Part shown: positions 5,726 through 15,800 of the stretch, piece by piece
How positions within the stretch are numbered: the first letter of the stretch is position 1
How the letters are laid out: each line of letters starts with the position of its first letter
DNA from: an uncultured Bacteroidota bacterium
Lineage (GTDB): Bacteria > Bacteroidota > Bacteroidia > Chitinophagales > LD1
DNA: 40,604 bases
Reading direction: 5' to 3'
Assembly (NCBI GenBank): GCA_903861145.1
Contig: CAIOTH010000094.1
Coordinates: 1-40,604 of the forward strand
Notes under the pieces: model-generated
The model's input: the letters and a program-made list of their open reading frames with translations, nothing else
The model's database searches: none
What the model was told of the DNA's origin: nothing
Program-made: the position numbers and the translations under genes

Positions 5726-7843
5726 ATGGCAGGTAATAAAAAGAAAGAAATTCTCTTACGGGCTAATTTAGGTTTTCTGTTCATCTGTTTGTTGGGCATG
5801 TCCATCATCGGCCGTGCATTCTACATTCAGACCGTTCAGGGCCCTTACTACCGCAGCCTTGCCGATAGCCTTACCATTTTCCCTAAAAAAATAATGGCCG
5901 AAAGAGGCAACATCTATTCCGAAGATGGCCGCTTACTGGCAACTACTCTCCCATCGTTCGACATCCGCGTTGATTTTAAAGGAACTACGCCATACTCAGA
6001 TAACGTGGTGCCCGAGCAATTTAACCGCGGTGTTGATTCATTGGCTTTGTTGCTCTCGCAAATGTTTCACGATAAAACGCAACAGCAATACCGCAACGAG
6101 TTAGTGCGCGAAGAAAACAATCAAACCCGTTACTACTTGCTGAAGAGGGGCGTAAACCTCGAACAGATGTTAGCCATGAAACACTGGCCACTCTTCCGCG
6201 AAAGCCACGACCACTTCCGCATTGGCATGGTGGCCGTTGAAAACGATAAACGCCTAATGCCCTTTGATGGCCTTGCTCAACGCACAATCGGCTTCACTAA
6301 CACTGACGGAAAACGCGTTGGCCTCGAAGGTCAATACGACGATGAACTACGCGGCACACAAGGCCAGGTAATGGTGCAAAAAATCGCCGGTGGCGTAACC
6401 ATTCCTATCGATTCGAAAGAAGAAATAGCATCGCAACCCGGCAAAGATGTTTACACCACCATCGATGTTGACTTACAGGACGTAGCCGAAGATGCCTTGC
6501 TACACGCCCTTCAACTGCACCAGGCCGAACACGGTTGCGTTGTTTTAATGGAAGTTAAAACCGGCAAAATAAAAGCCATTGCAAACCTTGGTTTAACCAA
6601 AGATTCAGCCTACGCCGAAACCTTCAACTATGCAGTGGGTGAAGCAACTGAACCCGGCTCAACTTTCAAATTAGCAACTGCTGCATCTGTTATGGAAGAC
6701 GGACTTGCCAATAACAACACGCTTATCGAAGTAGGTGATGGCGTTGCAAAATTCTATAACCTGACCGTTAAAGACCACGAAGCGCCCGAAACCCCCCAAC
6801 TAACGCTTAAGCGCGCAATCGAAGTTTCATCCAACGTGGCCATGGCCAACCTGGCTTACAAACACTACGCCTCGGCACCCGAAAAGTTTTACAAAAACCT
6901 TGAGGCATTCGGATTCACCAAGCCAATCGACATCGAACTACCCGGTGCCGGCACACCGGTTCTGGCCGAGCCTAAAAAGTGGAGTGGTGTTTCAGCAGCA
7001 TTCATAGCACACGGTTACGAAGTGCAGGTAACACCATTGCATACACTTATGTTCTACAATGCCATCGCCAATGGAGGAAAACTGGTAAAGCCTTACATCG
7101 TTCAAAAAGTAAAGGAGTATAACACCACTGTTGATTCGACCTCCACAACCGTACTAAACGAAAAAATGTGCAGCCCACAAACCGTTAAGCAGCTGCGCGA
7201 AATTTTAGATGGTGTAGTTCAAAACGGTACCGCCATGAACCTTAAAACCGAATACCTGCACGTAGCCGGCAAAACCGGAACAGCAGTTATCGCACAGGGT
7301 AATCATGGTTATAAGAAAAGAGTTTACCAGGCTTCATTCTGCGGCTACTTCCCATCTAAGGACCCTCAGTATTCAATGATCGTAGTTATCAATTCACCAA
7401 GTGTAAATGGATATTATGGCAACGTAGTAGCCGGTTCAATTTTTAAAGAAGTAGCCGATAAGGTTTACTCGCTTACCCTCAACATGCACCCGGCCATCAA
7501 CAAACAATTGCAGGCCGAAAACAACATTCCGGTCATTCATTGCGCTGACACCAAAGATTTGAAAGGCATTTACAAATTTTTCGGCATCAACACCAACGAT
7601 TTAAGCACCGAATGGGCCAACACAAACCCAACCGGCAAAAGCATAAGCCTGGTAAGTCTTGAAGTTGATAACGGGGTAGTGCCTAATGTAACCGGTATGA
7701 GTATGAAAGACGCCGTTTACATGCTCGAATCGATGGGCATGAAGGTGAACATTATTGGTAAAGGCCAGGTAGTACGCCAATCCGTACCCCCCGGCGACAA
7801 ATTGAATAAAGGAGAACAAATAATAATTGTATTGACCTCGTAG
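5726..7843 (+). CDS. ftsI: Septal peptidoglycan transpeptidase FtsI (PBP with C-terminal PASTA domain)
   Basis: A 705-residue class B penicillin-binding protein that crosslinks septal peptidoglycan in the periplasm, partner of FtsW. Order: short basic cytoplasmic N-terminus, one membrane anchor (about 12-32), dimerisation/pedestal domain with AERGNIYSEDGRLLA (58-72), and a transpeptidase domain with all three active-site motifs: SxxK at S312-K315 (EPGSTFKLA), SxN at S368-N370 and KTG at 516-518 (VAGKTGTA). A single PASTA domain follows at about 649-705 (VPNVTGMSMKDAVYMLESMG). The E. coli enzyme is shorter and lacks PASTA; Bacteroidota and Gram-positive enzymes often have it. ATG at 5726 begins the usual basic leader MAGNKKKE. 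Confidence 0.95.
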   Translation: MAGNKKKEILLRANLGFLFICLLGMSIIGRAFYIQTVQGPYYRSLADSLTIFPKKIMAERGNIYSEDGRLLATTLPSFDIRVDFKGTTPYSDNVVPEQFNRGVDSLALLLSQMFHDKTQQQYRNELVREENNQTRYYLLKRGVNLEQMLAMKHWPLFRESHDHFRIGMVAVENDKRLMPFDGLAQRTIGFTNTDGKRVGLEGQYDDELRGTQGQVMVQKIAGGVTIPIDSKEEIASQPGKDVYTTIDVDLQDVAEDALLHALQLHQAEHGCVVLMEVKTGKIKAIANLGLTKDSAYAETFNYAVGEATEPGSTFKLATAASVMEDGLANNNTLIEVGDGVAKFYNLTVKDHEAPETPQLTLKRAIEVSSNVAMANLAYKHYASAPEKFYKNLEAFGFTKPIDIELPGAGTPVLAEPKKWSGVSAAFIAHGYEVQVTPLHTLMFYNAIANGGKLVKPYIVQKVKEYNTTVDSTSTTVLNEKMCSPQTVKQLREILDGVVQNGTAMNLKTEYLHVAGKTGTAVIAQGNHGYKKRVYQASFCGYFPSKDPQYSMIVVINSPSVNGYYGNVVAGSIFKEVADKVYSLTLNMHPAINKQLQAENNIPVIHCADTKDLKGIYKFFGINTNDLSTEWANTNPTGKSISLVSLEVDNGVVPNVTGMSMKDAVYMLESMGMKVNIIGKGQVVRQSVPPGDKLNKGEQIIIVLTS

Positions 7844-7865
7844 GGACGGCCCCACGTGGCTGCCC
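7843..7865 (+). other. Imperfect hairpin at the ftsI stop codon
   Basis: GGG-(A)-CGGCC at 7843-7851 can pair with GGCTGCCC at 7858-7865 (8 pairs, one bulged A, one G-T wobble, 6-nt loop). There is no T-run after it (TGGGAATTTG), so it is not a classical terminator; RNA processing or attenuation inside the operon is possible. Confidence 0.3.
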
Positions 7866-7925
7866 TGGGAATTTGAATACGATCGAAGGAATGAGAATTT
7901 AAAAAAACAAAACCACACCCTGACC

Positions 7926-9392
7926 GTGGCAGTATTGAAGGACATATTATATGGTGTATCGCTTAAGCAAGTGCTTGGCTCAACTGATGTTGAGATCAAT
8001 CAATTGCAGCTTGACTCGCGTAAAGTGAGCACCGGTGATTGCTTTATTGCCATCAAAGGAACCAATCAGGACGGCCATCAATACATTGCTCAATGCATTG
8101 AAAAGGGAGCTGTAGCTATCGTGTGTGAAGAACTACCAGAAACCATGGTAGACGGAGTAACCTATATAAAAGTTCAGCAAGCCGCTAAAGCAGTCGGCAT
8201 CATGGCCTGCAATTTCTACGGCAATCCCTCCGAAAAAATGAAAGTGGTTGGCGTAACAGGCACTAACGGAAAAACTTCGGTTGTTACACTGCTGTTCCGC
8301 TTATTAAGAAAGATGGGCGCTAACACCGGCCTGCTTTCAACCGTACAAAACCAGATTAATGAAGAAGTAATTCCTTCTACACATACTACTCCAGACCCAA
8401 TCAGCCTTAACCGACTAATGAAGCAAATGGTAGAGGCCGGTTGCGAGTACTGCTTTATGGAGGTAAGCTCACACGCGGTTGATCAGCATCGTATTGAAGG
8501 CCTCAAATTCACCGGTGCCGTTTTCACCAACCTTACACACGACCATCTCGATTACCATAAAACCTTCGAAAATTATTTGAAGGCTAAGAAGAGGTTCTTT
8601 GATGAGTTGCCTGCAACAGCCTTTGCATTGGTAAATGTAGATGACCGTAATGGCAATGTAATGTTGCAAAATACCAAGGCATCTAAACATACTTACTCTC
8701 TTAAAAATCCTTCCGAGTTCAAAGCCAAGATAATCGACAACAGTATTATCGGCCTGATGCTCGAATTGGATAACAAGGAAATGCACACCCGCTTAATCGG
8801 TGAGTTCAATGCTTACAATCTGACTGCCGTTTACGCGGCATGTATGCTTTTAGGTTTCGAGAAAGACGAAACACTGACTATACTTTCTTCGCTAACACCA
8901 CCCGAAGGAAGATTTGACCAACTGATTTCTGCTAATGAAAAGATAATTGGCATTATAGACTATGCGCATACACCTGATGCATTAAAGAATGTATTGCAAA
9001 CCATCGTCGCTATTCGCAGTGGCAACGAAAATCTCTTTACCGTGGTTGGTTGCGGAGGCGACCGGGACAACACCAAGCGCCCGGTAATGGCTGAAATTGC
9101 CTGCAAGTTTTCAAACAAAGTGGTTTTGACTTCCGACAATCCGCGCAGCGAAGACCCTGAAGAAATATTACGCCAAATGAACGCCGGCGTGCCGGTTACC
9201 GATAAGAGAAAAGTGTTGACCATAACCGACAGAAAAGAAGCCATTAAAACCGCCTGCATGTTAGCCGGTAAAGGCGATATCATTTTGTTAGCAGGCAAAG
9301 GCCATGAAAAATACCAGGAAATAAAAGGGGTGAAAAATCCCTTCGATGATAAAGCGATTTTGAGAGACACTTTTATTGAATTAGGCAAGTAG
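7926..9392 (+). CDS. murE: UDP-N-acetylmuramoyl-L-alanyl-D-glutamate--2,6-diaminopimelate ligase MurE
   Basis: A 488-residue cytoplasmic Mur ligase adding the third residue of the stem peptide. The N-terminal domain binds UDP-MurNAc ([17 protein letters not shown]), the central ATPase has the P-loop GTNGKTS (112-118), the HDHLDYH motif (205-211) and the lysine expected to be carbamylated (about 221, LKAKKRFF). The C-terminal domain carries DNPR at 404-407, the motif of meso-diaminopimelate-specific enzymes, so the peptidoglycan should be of the Gram-negative DAP type. Start is GTG at 7926, chosen because it gives the family's normal N-terminus. It lies 82 nt after ftsI and 29 nt before mraY. 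MurF, the next enzyme in the pathway, is not in this cluster. Confidence 0.95.
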   Translation: MAVLKDILYGVSLKQVLGSTDVEINQLQLDSRKVSTGDCFIAIKGTNQDGHQYIAQCIEKGAVAIVCEELPETMVDGVTYIKVQQAAKAVGIMACNFYGNPSEKMKVVGVTGTNGKTSVVTLLFRLLRKMGANTGLLSTVQNQINEEVIPSTHTTPDPISLNRLMKQMVEAGCEYCFMEVSSHAVDQHRIEGLKFTGAVFTNLTHDHLDYHKTFENYLKAKKRFFDELPATAFALVNVDDRNGNVMLQNTKASKHTYSLKNPSEFKAKIIDNSIIGLMLELDNKEMHTRLIGEFNAYNLTAVYAACMLLGFEKDETLTILSSLTPPEGRFDQLISANEKIIGIIDYAHTPDALKNVLQTIVAIRSGNENLFTVVGCGGDRDNTKRPVMAEIACKFSNKVVLTSDNPRSEDPEEILRQMNAGVPVTDKRKVLTITDRKEAIKTACMLAGKGDIILLAGKGHEKYQEIKGVKNPFDDKAILRDTFIELGK

Positions 9393-9421
9393 CAATTAGT
9401 AAAGCAGAAAAACAAAAGCAA

Positions 9422-10675
9422 ATGCTGTATTACTTATTTAAATTTTTGAAAGAGCACTATAACTTACCCGGCGCGGGTTTGTTTCAGTACATCTCTTTCC
9501 GTGCCGCTGCCGCAATGGTTATTTCATTGGTTATCTCTCTGCTATACGGTAAAAACATTATCGATATGCTTCGCCGTAAACAGATAGGCGAAACCATTCG
9601 TGAACTTGGGTTAGCAGGCGAAAACGAGAAAAAAGGAACACCTACTATGGGTGGGCTAATTATTCTTGGCGCCATCCTGGTACCCACACTCCTATTCGCG
9701 CGTATTGATAACGTCTACATCATTTTAATGCTGGTTACAACCGTATGGCTCGGTTTAATTGGTTTTGCCGATGATTACATCAAGGTATTTAAAAAAGATA
9801 AAAAAGGTTTAGCCGGCGCTTTCAAAATTACCGGGCAGGTTAGTTTAGGCATTATAATTGGCGCAACCCTATTCTTCAACAAAAATGTAATCACTAAGGA
9901 AGAAGTTCCTCAAAGCGAAATTCACAATTACAGCGCTGATAGAATTTCGAAGGTGACAGATGACAACCTGAAGTTGCATTACATGTTAAGCGACAAGGCA
10001 CCCACTACAACCATACCATTTATAAAGAGCCACGAAATTGATTACTCCATCATTCTTTGCTCCATAAATAAAAACTGGTGCAAATACTCCTGGATCATTT
10101 TCATCGGTGTTGTAATCTTCATCATTACCGCTGTAAGCAATGGGGCAAATCTTACCGATGGTATCGATGGCCTGGCCACCGGTTCTTCAGCTATTATAGG
10201 CGCTACATTGCTTGTGCTGGCTTACGTATCCGGTAACGTCATTTTCGCCAACTACCTCGATATTATGTATATCCCCAATGCGGGCGAGTTAGTAATTTTC
10301 TGCGCAGCATTTGTTGGTGCCTGTGTTGGGTTCTTATGGTATAATGCGTATCCGGCCCAGGTATTTATGGGTGATACAGGTTCACTTGCCATAGGCGGCA
10401 TCATAGCCACCATCGCAATAATGATAAGAAAGGAATTACTCATTCCAGTTATGTGCGGCATTTTCGTTATTGAAAACTTATCTGTGATCATGCAGGTCAG
10501 CTATTTCAAATACACTAAGAAAAAGTTTGGCGAAGGCAGAAGAATATTCCTGATGAGTCCATTACATCACCACTATCAAAAGCTGGGCATGCACGAAAGC
10601 AAAATTGTAAGCAGGTTTTGGATCGTAGGGATTTTATTGGCCGTACTAACAATTGTTACCCTTAAGATAAGATAA
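9422..10675 (+). CDS. mraY: Phospho-N-acetylmuramoyl-pentapeptide-transferase MraY
   Basis: A 417-residue polytopic inner-membrane enzyme that transfers phospho-MurNAc-pentapeptide to undecaprenyl phosphate, making lipid I. Motifs: KKGTPTMGG (70-78), the catalytic Asp pair in FADDYIKV (D117, D118), [10 protein letters not shown] (243-252), [14 protein letters not shown] (308-321) and PLHHHYQK (380-387). It is about 55 residues longer than E. coli MraY because of a hydrophilic insertion at roughly 154-206 (from NKNVITKEE to IKSHEIDYS), between membrane segments. Longer MraY proteins of this kind are usual in Bacteroidota. Start at ATG 9422; only 6 nt separate its stop from murD. Confidence 0.95.
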   Translation: MLYYLFKFLKEHYNLPGAGLFQYISFRAAAAMVISLVISLLYGKNIIDMLRRKQIGETIRELGLAGENEKKGTPTMGGLIILGAILVPTLLFARIDNVYIILMLVTTVWLGLIGFADDYIKVFKKDKKGLAGAFKITGQVSLGIIIGATLFFNKNVITKEEVPQSEIHNYSADRISKVTDDNLKLHYMLSDKAPTTTIPFIKSHEIDYSIILCSINKNWCKYSWIIFIGVVIFIITAVSNGANLTDGIDGLATGSSAIIGATLLVLAYVSGNVIFANYLDIMYIPNAGELVIFCAAFVGACVGFLWYNAYPAQVFMGDTGSLAIGGIIATIAIMIRKELLIPVMCGIFVIENLSVIMQVSYFKYTKKKFGEGRRIFLMSPLHHHYQKLGMHESKIVSRFWIVGILLAVLTIVTLKIR

Positions 10676-10681
10676 GTAGAA

Positions 10682-12019
10682 ATGAAGAAGCGTTTAGTCA
10701 TACTGGGAGCGGGCGAAAGTGGTGTAGGCACCGCCGTGCTTGGACTAAAGCAGGGCTACGATGTTTTTGTGAGCGACAAATCAAAAATTGCCGACAAGTA
10801 CTTAACCATGCTACACGAGCACGAGGTTGAATATGAATTCGGGCAACATACTGAAGATAAGATTTTGAATGCCGACGTGGTAATGAAAAGCCCTGGCATA
10901 CCTGATAAAACAGAGATAGTAAAGAAGATTAGGGCGAAAGGAATTAAAGTGGTGAGCGAAATTGAGTTTGGCGCCTGGTATACCAACGCCCAAATAGTTG
11001 GCATAACAGGTGCTAACGGAAAAACAACAGTTACGTCATTGGTTTATCACCTCATGAAAAAAGCCGGCATGAACGTAGGCTTAGGTGGAAACATTGGTAA
11101 AAGCTTTGCGTTGCAAGTTGCAACTGAAAACTTTGATCACTATGTATTGGAGATTTCAAGCTTCCAGTTAGATGATATTGAAAGATTCAGCCCGCACGTG
11201 GCCGTATTAACCAATATCACTCCTGACCATCTCGACCGGTATAATTACGAGTTGCAAAATTATGTGACTTCAAAGTTCAATATCACCAAAAATCAAAAGC
11301 AGGACGATTACTTCATCTATTGTGCCGATGATGAAATCACCATGCAGAATATTTCAAAATATCCTACCAAGGCAAAAAAAATCCCTTTCAGTTACGAAAC
11401 GGAATTTGCCGAAGGCGGGTACACTAAAGACGGAAACATCATTATTAATTATAAACAAAACCAATTCACCATGTCAATTCAGGAATTAGGCCTAAGGGGA
11501 CGTCACAACGTCTTCAATTCGTTAGCAGCTGGGATAGTAGCTAACATCTACGGACTTCGCAAAGATGTCATAAAAGAGAGTCTGGCTGACTTTAAGTCGC
11601 TGGAGCACCGGTTGGAGACCGTAGCCAGGGTAAGGGGCATTGAATTCATCAATGATTCGAAAGCCACCAATGTAAACAGTACCTGGTACGCGCTCGAGTC
11701 GATGAGCAAACCGGTTATCTGGATTGCCGGTGGCATTGACAAAGGCAACGACTATACCGTGCTTGATGCACTGGTAAAGAAAAAAGTAAAAGGCATGATT
11801 TGCCTGGGTATGGATAACACCAAATTGCACTCTGCTTTTGGCAGAAAGGTAGATATACTGGTTAACTGCACCAATATGTTCGATGCCGTTAAGATGGCAT
11901 ACAGCCTTGGTAATCCTGGTGATACCGTGTTGTTATCTCCTGCTTGCGCTTCGTTCGATTTATTCGAAAACTACGAAGACAGAGGCCGTAAATTTAAAGA
12001 CGCAGTTATTCAACTTTAA
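10682..12019 (+). CDS. murD: UDP-N-acetylmuramoylalanine--D-glutamate ligase MurD
   Basis: A 445-residue cytoplasmic Mur ligase that adds D-glutamate to UDP-MurNAc-L-alanine. The N-terminal Rossmann-like domain shows GAGESGVGTA (9-18) and KSPGIP (69-74). The ATPase domain has the P-loop GANGKTT (110-116), EISSFQLDDI and the HLDRY motif. The C-terminal domain has NDSKATNVNST and the terminal SPACASFDLFENYEDRG block, which is MurD-specific. Length is typical. It lies 6 nt after mraY and 40 nt before ftsW. Confidence 0.95.
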   Translation: MKKRLVILGAGESGVGTAVLGLKQGYDVFVSDKSKIADKYLTMLHEHEVEYEFGQHTEDKILNADVVMKSPGIPDKTEIVKKIRAKGIKVVSEIEFGAWYTNAQIVGITGANGKTTVTSLVYHLMKKAGMNVGLGGNIGKSFALQVATENFDHYVLEISSFQLDDIERFSPHVAVLTNITPDHLDRYNYELQNYVTSKFNITKNQKQDDYFIYCADDEITMQNISKYPTKAKKIPFSYETEFAEGGYTKDGNIIINYKQNQFTMSIQELGLRGRHNVFNSLAAGIVANIYGLRKDVIKESLADFKSLEHRLETVARVRGIEFINDSKATNVNSTWYALESMSKPVIWIAGGIDKGNDYTVLDALVKKKVKGMICLGMDNTKLHSAFGRKVDILVNCTNMFDAVKMAYSLGNPGDTVLLSPACASFDLFENYEDRGRKFKDAVIQL

Positions 12020-12059
12020 AATTAAAGCTGTTGCTAAAAACAATACTTAATAAAGTAAA

Positions 12060-13289
12060 ATGGGTGCAATAGGATATAAAAAAAGTCAAACCGGTACTTT
12101 TCCTGAGGGAAGGGTTGGCGGAATTATGTCCGAATATTTGCAGGGCGACAGAATGATTTGGCTGGTAGTAGTGTTGCTGTTTTTGGTTTCGATGTTGGCC
12201 GTTTACAGCAGTACCGGTACCCTTGCTTACAAAATGCAGGTAGGCAATGAAAGATACTTGATGAAACAAATTGCCATGGCAATGGCCGGTTTGGTGTTGA
12301 TGTTTGTTACGCATTTAATTGATTACAAGTATTACTCGCGCATTGCCCAGCTTTTATGGGTCTTGAGTATTCCGTTACTGATATATACCATGGTCTCCGG
12401 TTCAAGATTAAACGATGCCAGCCGATGGATAACACTGCCGGTGGTAGGCTTAACCTTCCAAACCTCCGATTTGGCAAAGCTTGCGCTCATCATGTTTTTA
12501 GCGCGGCAGCTTTCTATTAAGCAAGATCAGATTACAGACTTTAAGGAAGCTTTTCTGCCTATTCTATTGCCTATTGTATTGACCGCATTACTCATAGCAC
12601 CCGAGAATCTTTCGACCGCTATGATTCTATTTTTTACATCGGTTTATGTTATGTTTTTAGGAAGAATAGCCATGAAGCACATTATGATGCTGATTGGCGT
12701 TGCTATTGTTGCCTTTTCGTTTTTTATGTTACTGCTATTTGTATTACCCGAAAGCGCATTAAGCCATGTTCCCCGCGCGCAAACCTGGAGACACAGAATT
12801 GCAGATTTCTCGCAGGAAGTTGGAGGAAAAAGAAATCATCATACCGAAGAGTATCAAACCGAGCAAGCTAAAATCGCCATCGCTAAAGGCGGTATCTTAA
12901 AATTAAATCCCGGCGGAAGCGACCAAAAGAACTTTCTGCCTCACCCATATTCCGATTTCATTTACGCAATCATTATTGAAGAGTACGGTTTGGTTGGGGG
13001 TGCCTTTATGGTGTGTCTTTATCTCTTCTTTTTATACCGCTGCATTCGTATTGTCAAAGCAGCGCCTAAAGCCTTTGGGGCATTATTGGCAGTTGGCTTG
13101 GGCACGGCGTTAGTTATTCAGGCCATGATAAACATGGCCGTGGCGGTAAACTTAGTGCCGGTTACGGGCGTAACGCTGCCATTGGTAAGTATGGGGGGTA
13201 GCTCAGTCATATTTACCTCTATAGCATTCGGAATTATTTTAAGCGTAAGCAGGAATATTGAACAGGAAGAAAACGTTGTATTAGCATAA
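12060..13289 (+). CDS. ftsW: Septal peptidoglycan glycosyltransferase FtsW (SEDS family)
   Basis: A 409-residue SEDS protein with about ten membrane segments that polymerises lipid II into glycan strands at the septum with FtsI. Family features: GDRMIWLVVVLLFLVSMLAVYSS (first membrane segment), RLNDASRWITLP in the first third, PENLSTAMI, the large periplasmic loop with LPHPYSDFIYAIIIEEYGLVG carrying conserved Asp and Glu residues, and the C-terminal PLVSMGGSSVIF. The ATG at 12060 gives a 22-residue cytoplasmic extension; the in-frame ATG at 12126 (MSEYLQGDRMIW) is closer to most family members and may be the real start. Confidence 0.95.
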   Translation: MGAIGYKKSQTGTFPEGRVGGIMSEYLQGDRMIWLVVVLLFLVSMLAVYSSTGTLAYKMQVGNERYLMKQIAMAMAGLVLMFVTHLIDYKYYSRIAQLLWVLSIPLLIYTMVSGSRLNDASRWITLPVVGLTFQTSDLAKLALIMFLARQLSIKQDQITDFKEAFLPILLPIVLTALLIAPENLSTAMILFFTSVYVMFLGRIAMKHIMMLIGVAIVAFSFFMLLLFVLPESALSHVPRAQTWRHRIADFSQEVGGKRNHHTEEYQTEQAKIAIAKGGILKLNPGGSDQKNFLPHPYSDFIYAIIIEEYGLVGGAFMVCLYLFFLYRCIRIVKAAPKAFGALLAVGLGTALVIQAMINMAVAVNLVPVTGVTLPLVSMGGSSVIFTSIAFGIILSVSRNIEQEENVVLA

Positions 13290-13312
13290 CAGTAGTAGTT
13301 GGCATTTAGGAT

Positions 13313-14425
13313 ATGAGCGAGTTGCGGGTAATAATAAGCGGAGGCGGCACCGGGGGACATATTTTCCCGGCAATTGCAATAGCCAACGCTTTAAAAAAAA
13401 GAAAGCCTGATAGCAAAATACTGTTTGTTGGTGCCAACGGAAGAATGGAAATGGAAAAAGTGCCACAAGCCGGATATGAAATAAAGGGATTGAACATTGC
13501 AGGATTTCAGCGGGGCTCTATCGTAAAAAATTTGACTTTACCTTTTAAAATAATCGGCAGCTTGTTAAGCGCAAATAACATAGTACGAAGCTTTAAACCC
13601 GCAGTAGCGATAGGTGTAGGTGGCTACGCCAGCGGACCATTATTGCGTGCTGCAGGCTTTGCCGGTGTGCCCACTGTTATACAGGAACAAAATTCTTTTG
13701 CAGGTATTACCAATAAGTTATTGGCCAAAAACGCCAAAGTTATTTGCACCGCTTACGAAGGCATGGATAAGGTCTTCCCGAAAGACAAAATAGTTTTAAC
13801 CGGTAACCCGGTTCGTGCGGCCATAGTAGAGATGCAGAAAACCGGAAGCAATTTGCGGACGGAAGCTTACAAATATTTTGGTTTAGACCCTCAGCGAAAA
13901 ACGATATTGATTATTGGTGGAAGTTTAGGCGCCCGCACTTTAAACCAAAGTGTTGAATCCGCCATTAATAGAATTAAAGATGGCGATGTTCAAATTCTTT
14001 GGCAAACAGGCAAAGTGTATTTCGAAAATTGCAAAAACGTTGGAGCAGGAATAAGCCAGTTAAAGACTTTACAGTTTATTGATAGAATGGATTTGGCCTA
14101 TGCCTGTGCCAATGTAATCGTATCGCGTGCCGGCGCTCTATCCATTTCCGAATTGCAATTAGTCGGCAAACCTGTTATCCTGGTCCCATCACCCAATGTA
14201 ACCGACGACCATCAAACACACAATGCCATGGCACTTGTTAAGAAAGGCGCGGCCATCATTATAAAAGATAGCGAAGCAAAGTTGAATTTGATTGGAGCGG
14301 CATTTGATTTATTGAAAAATGAAGCACAGCAGCAACAATTGAGTTCAAACATCAGCAAAATGGGAATTGCCGATGCCGCCGAGAGAATTGTAGATGAAAT
14401 TTTAAAAGTGAGCAAAGCGAACTAG
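13313..14425 (+). CDS. murG: UDP-GlcNAc:lipid I GlcNAc-transferase MurG
   Basis: A 370-residue GT28 glycosyltransferase that adds GlcNAc to lipid I on the inner membrane face, making lipid II. It has the N-terminal glycine-rich loop GGGTGGHIFPA (10-20), the second loop GVGGYASGP, QEQNSFAGITNKLLA (acceptor side), the C-domain loop GGSLGARTLN, and SRAGALSISELQLVGKPVILVPSP with the nucleotide-sugar-binding Glu, then DDHQTHNA. Length is typical. It starts 23 nt after ftsW and ends 5 nt before murC. Confidence 0.95.
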   Translation: MSELRVIISGGGTGGHIFPAIAIANALKKRKPDSKILFVGANGRMEMEKVPQAGYEIKGLNIAGFQRGSIVKNLTLPFKIIGSLLSANNIVRSFKPAVAIGVGGYASGPLLRAAGFAGVPTVIQEQNSFAGITNKLLAKNAKVICTAYEGMDKVFPKDKIVLTGNPVRAAIVEMQKTGSNLRTEAYKYFGLDPQRKTILIIGGSLGARTLNQSVESAINRIKDGDVQILWQTGKVYFENCKNVGAGISQLKTLQFIDRMDLAYACANVIVSRAGALSISELQLVGKPVILVPSPNVTDDHQTHNAMALVKKGAAIIIKDSEAKLNLIGAAFDLLKNEAQQQQLSSNISKMGIADAAERIVDEILKVSKAN

Positions 14426-14430
14426 CATAT

Positions 14431-15795
14431 ATGTCAACGGATTTAAAAAATATTAAGCGTTTATTTTTTCTGGGTATCGGTGGTATCGGTATGAGCGCAC
14501 TGGCGCGTTACTTCAAATCGCAGGGTGCCGAGGTAAGTGGCTATGACAAAACCCCGACACATTTAACCGACGATTTGGAAGCCGAAGGCATTCATGTAAT
14601 GTTTGAAGATGATGTAGACAAAATGCCGAAGGAGTTAGACTTGGTAGTTTACACACCGGCAATTCCAAAAGACCATAAAGGTTTTAATTTTTATAAGGAC
14701 AATAATTACGAGTTAAGAAAACGGTCGGAAGTATTGGGCATTATTTCAGCCGATAAATTTACTATTGCCGTTGCCGGTTCTCACGGCAAAACAACTGTGA
14801 GTTCAATGATAGCTCACATCCTTACCGAATCAGGTTTTGGATGCTCGGCATTTTTAGGCGGCATTGCAGTAAACTACAATTCCAACTTTCTTTTAGGAAA
14901 CAGCGACGTCGTAGTAATAGAAGCCGATGAGTTCGACCGTTCGTTCCACAGGTTAAGTCCTGACATGGCCGTTATCACAGCGGTTGATACTGACCACCTG
15001 GATATTTACGGAAGCAAAGAAGCCATTGACGAAGCATTTCTTGAATTCGCCAACAAAGTTTCAGAAGAAGGTTTTCTAGTGATAAAAAATGGTCAAACCA
15101 TTAATGATAGCCTACCAGTGCTTGACAAAGCCTTCTATGCTCTTCACGACGAAGACGCAGATGTTTATTGCAGCAAGTATTGGATAGTCGATGGCGGCTA
15201 TCTCTTCAACATCAGTTTTTTTGGCCAGGAACTAAAGGGATTCAGAATAAACATTGGCGGCTTTCACAACATTGAAAATGCACTGGCAGCCATCACCATC
15301 GCCTTTGAGCTGAAAATTACTGAAGAGAATATCCGCAAAGCCATAGCATCCTTCAAGGGGATAAGAAGAAGATTCGAAAAGATAGTTGATAATGGCAAAG
15401 TAGTTTTTATAGATGATTACGCTCATCATCCCGAGGAGATAAGAGTTTTCCTGGAGTCAGTCCGTGAAATTTACCCTAAGCAAAAGATAACAGCCATTTT
15501 TCAGCCTCATCTTTTTAGCCGGACAAAAGACCTGGCCGAAGGTTTTGCCAAATCTTTGAGCGTGGCCGATGAAGTGATTTTGCTGGACATATACCCTGCT
15601 CGCGAGTTGCCAATGGAGGGAGTTACATCAAAACTAATTTACGACCATCTCACCAGCAATGAAAGGCTTTTAATTAGCAAAGAACAATTGCTAGAAACCA
15701 TAAAGAATAAAAAAGACATCGAAGTAATAGTAACGATCGGAGCAGGAGACATTGATAAATACGTAGAAGGCATCAAACAAATACTAACAAACTAA
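14431..15795 (+). CDS. murC: UDP-N-acetylmuramate--L-alanine ligase MurC
   Basis: A 454-residue cytoplasmic Mur ligase that adds L-alanine to UDP-MurNAc, the first amino acid of the stem peptide. Features: GIGGIGMSALARYF (15-28), the P-loop GSHGKTT (116-122), EADEFDRSF, TDHLDIYG and DDYAHHPEEI (C-terminal domain entry), then FQPHLFSRT. These fit MurC rather than MurD or MurE; the related Mpl ligase is a less likely alternative, given the position between murG and ftsQ. The gene is 5 nt from both neighbours, so translation is probably coupled. Confidence 0.94.
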   Translation: MSTDLKNIKRLFFLGIGGIGMSALARYFKSQGAEVSGYDKTPTHLTDDLEAEGIHVMFEDDVDKMPKELDLVVYTPAIPKDHKGFNFYKDNNYELRKRSEVLGIISADKFTIAVAGSHGKTTVSSMIAHILTESGFGCSAFLGGIAVNYNSNFLLGNSDVVVIEADEFDRSFHRLSPDMAVITAVDTDHLDIYGSKEAIDEAFLEFANKVSEEGFLVIKNGQTINDSLPVLDKAFYALHDEDADVYCSKYWIVDGGYLFNISFFGQELKGFRINIGGFHNIENALAAITIAFELKITEENIRKAIASFKGIRRRFEKIVDNGKVVFIDDYAHHPEEIRVFLESVREIYPKQKITAIFQPHLFSRTKDLAEGFAKSLSVADEVILLDIYPARELPMEGVTSKLIYDHLTSNERLLISKEQLLETIKNKKDIEVIVTIGAGDIDKYVEGIKQILTN

Positions 15796-15800
15796 ACACT

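Noticed and set aside
7861-7874. 14-bp match TGCCCTGGGAATTT shared with the minus strand at 27757-27770
   Set aside because: A few matches of this length are expected by chance in 40 kb on two strands, and the surroundings are unrelated.
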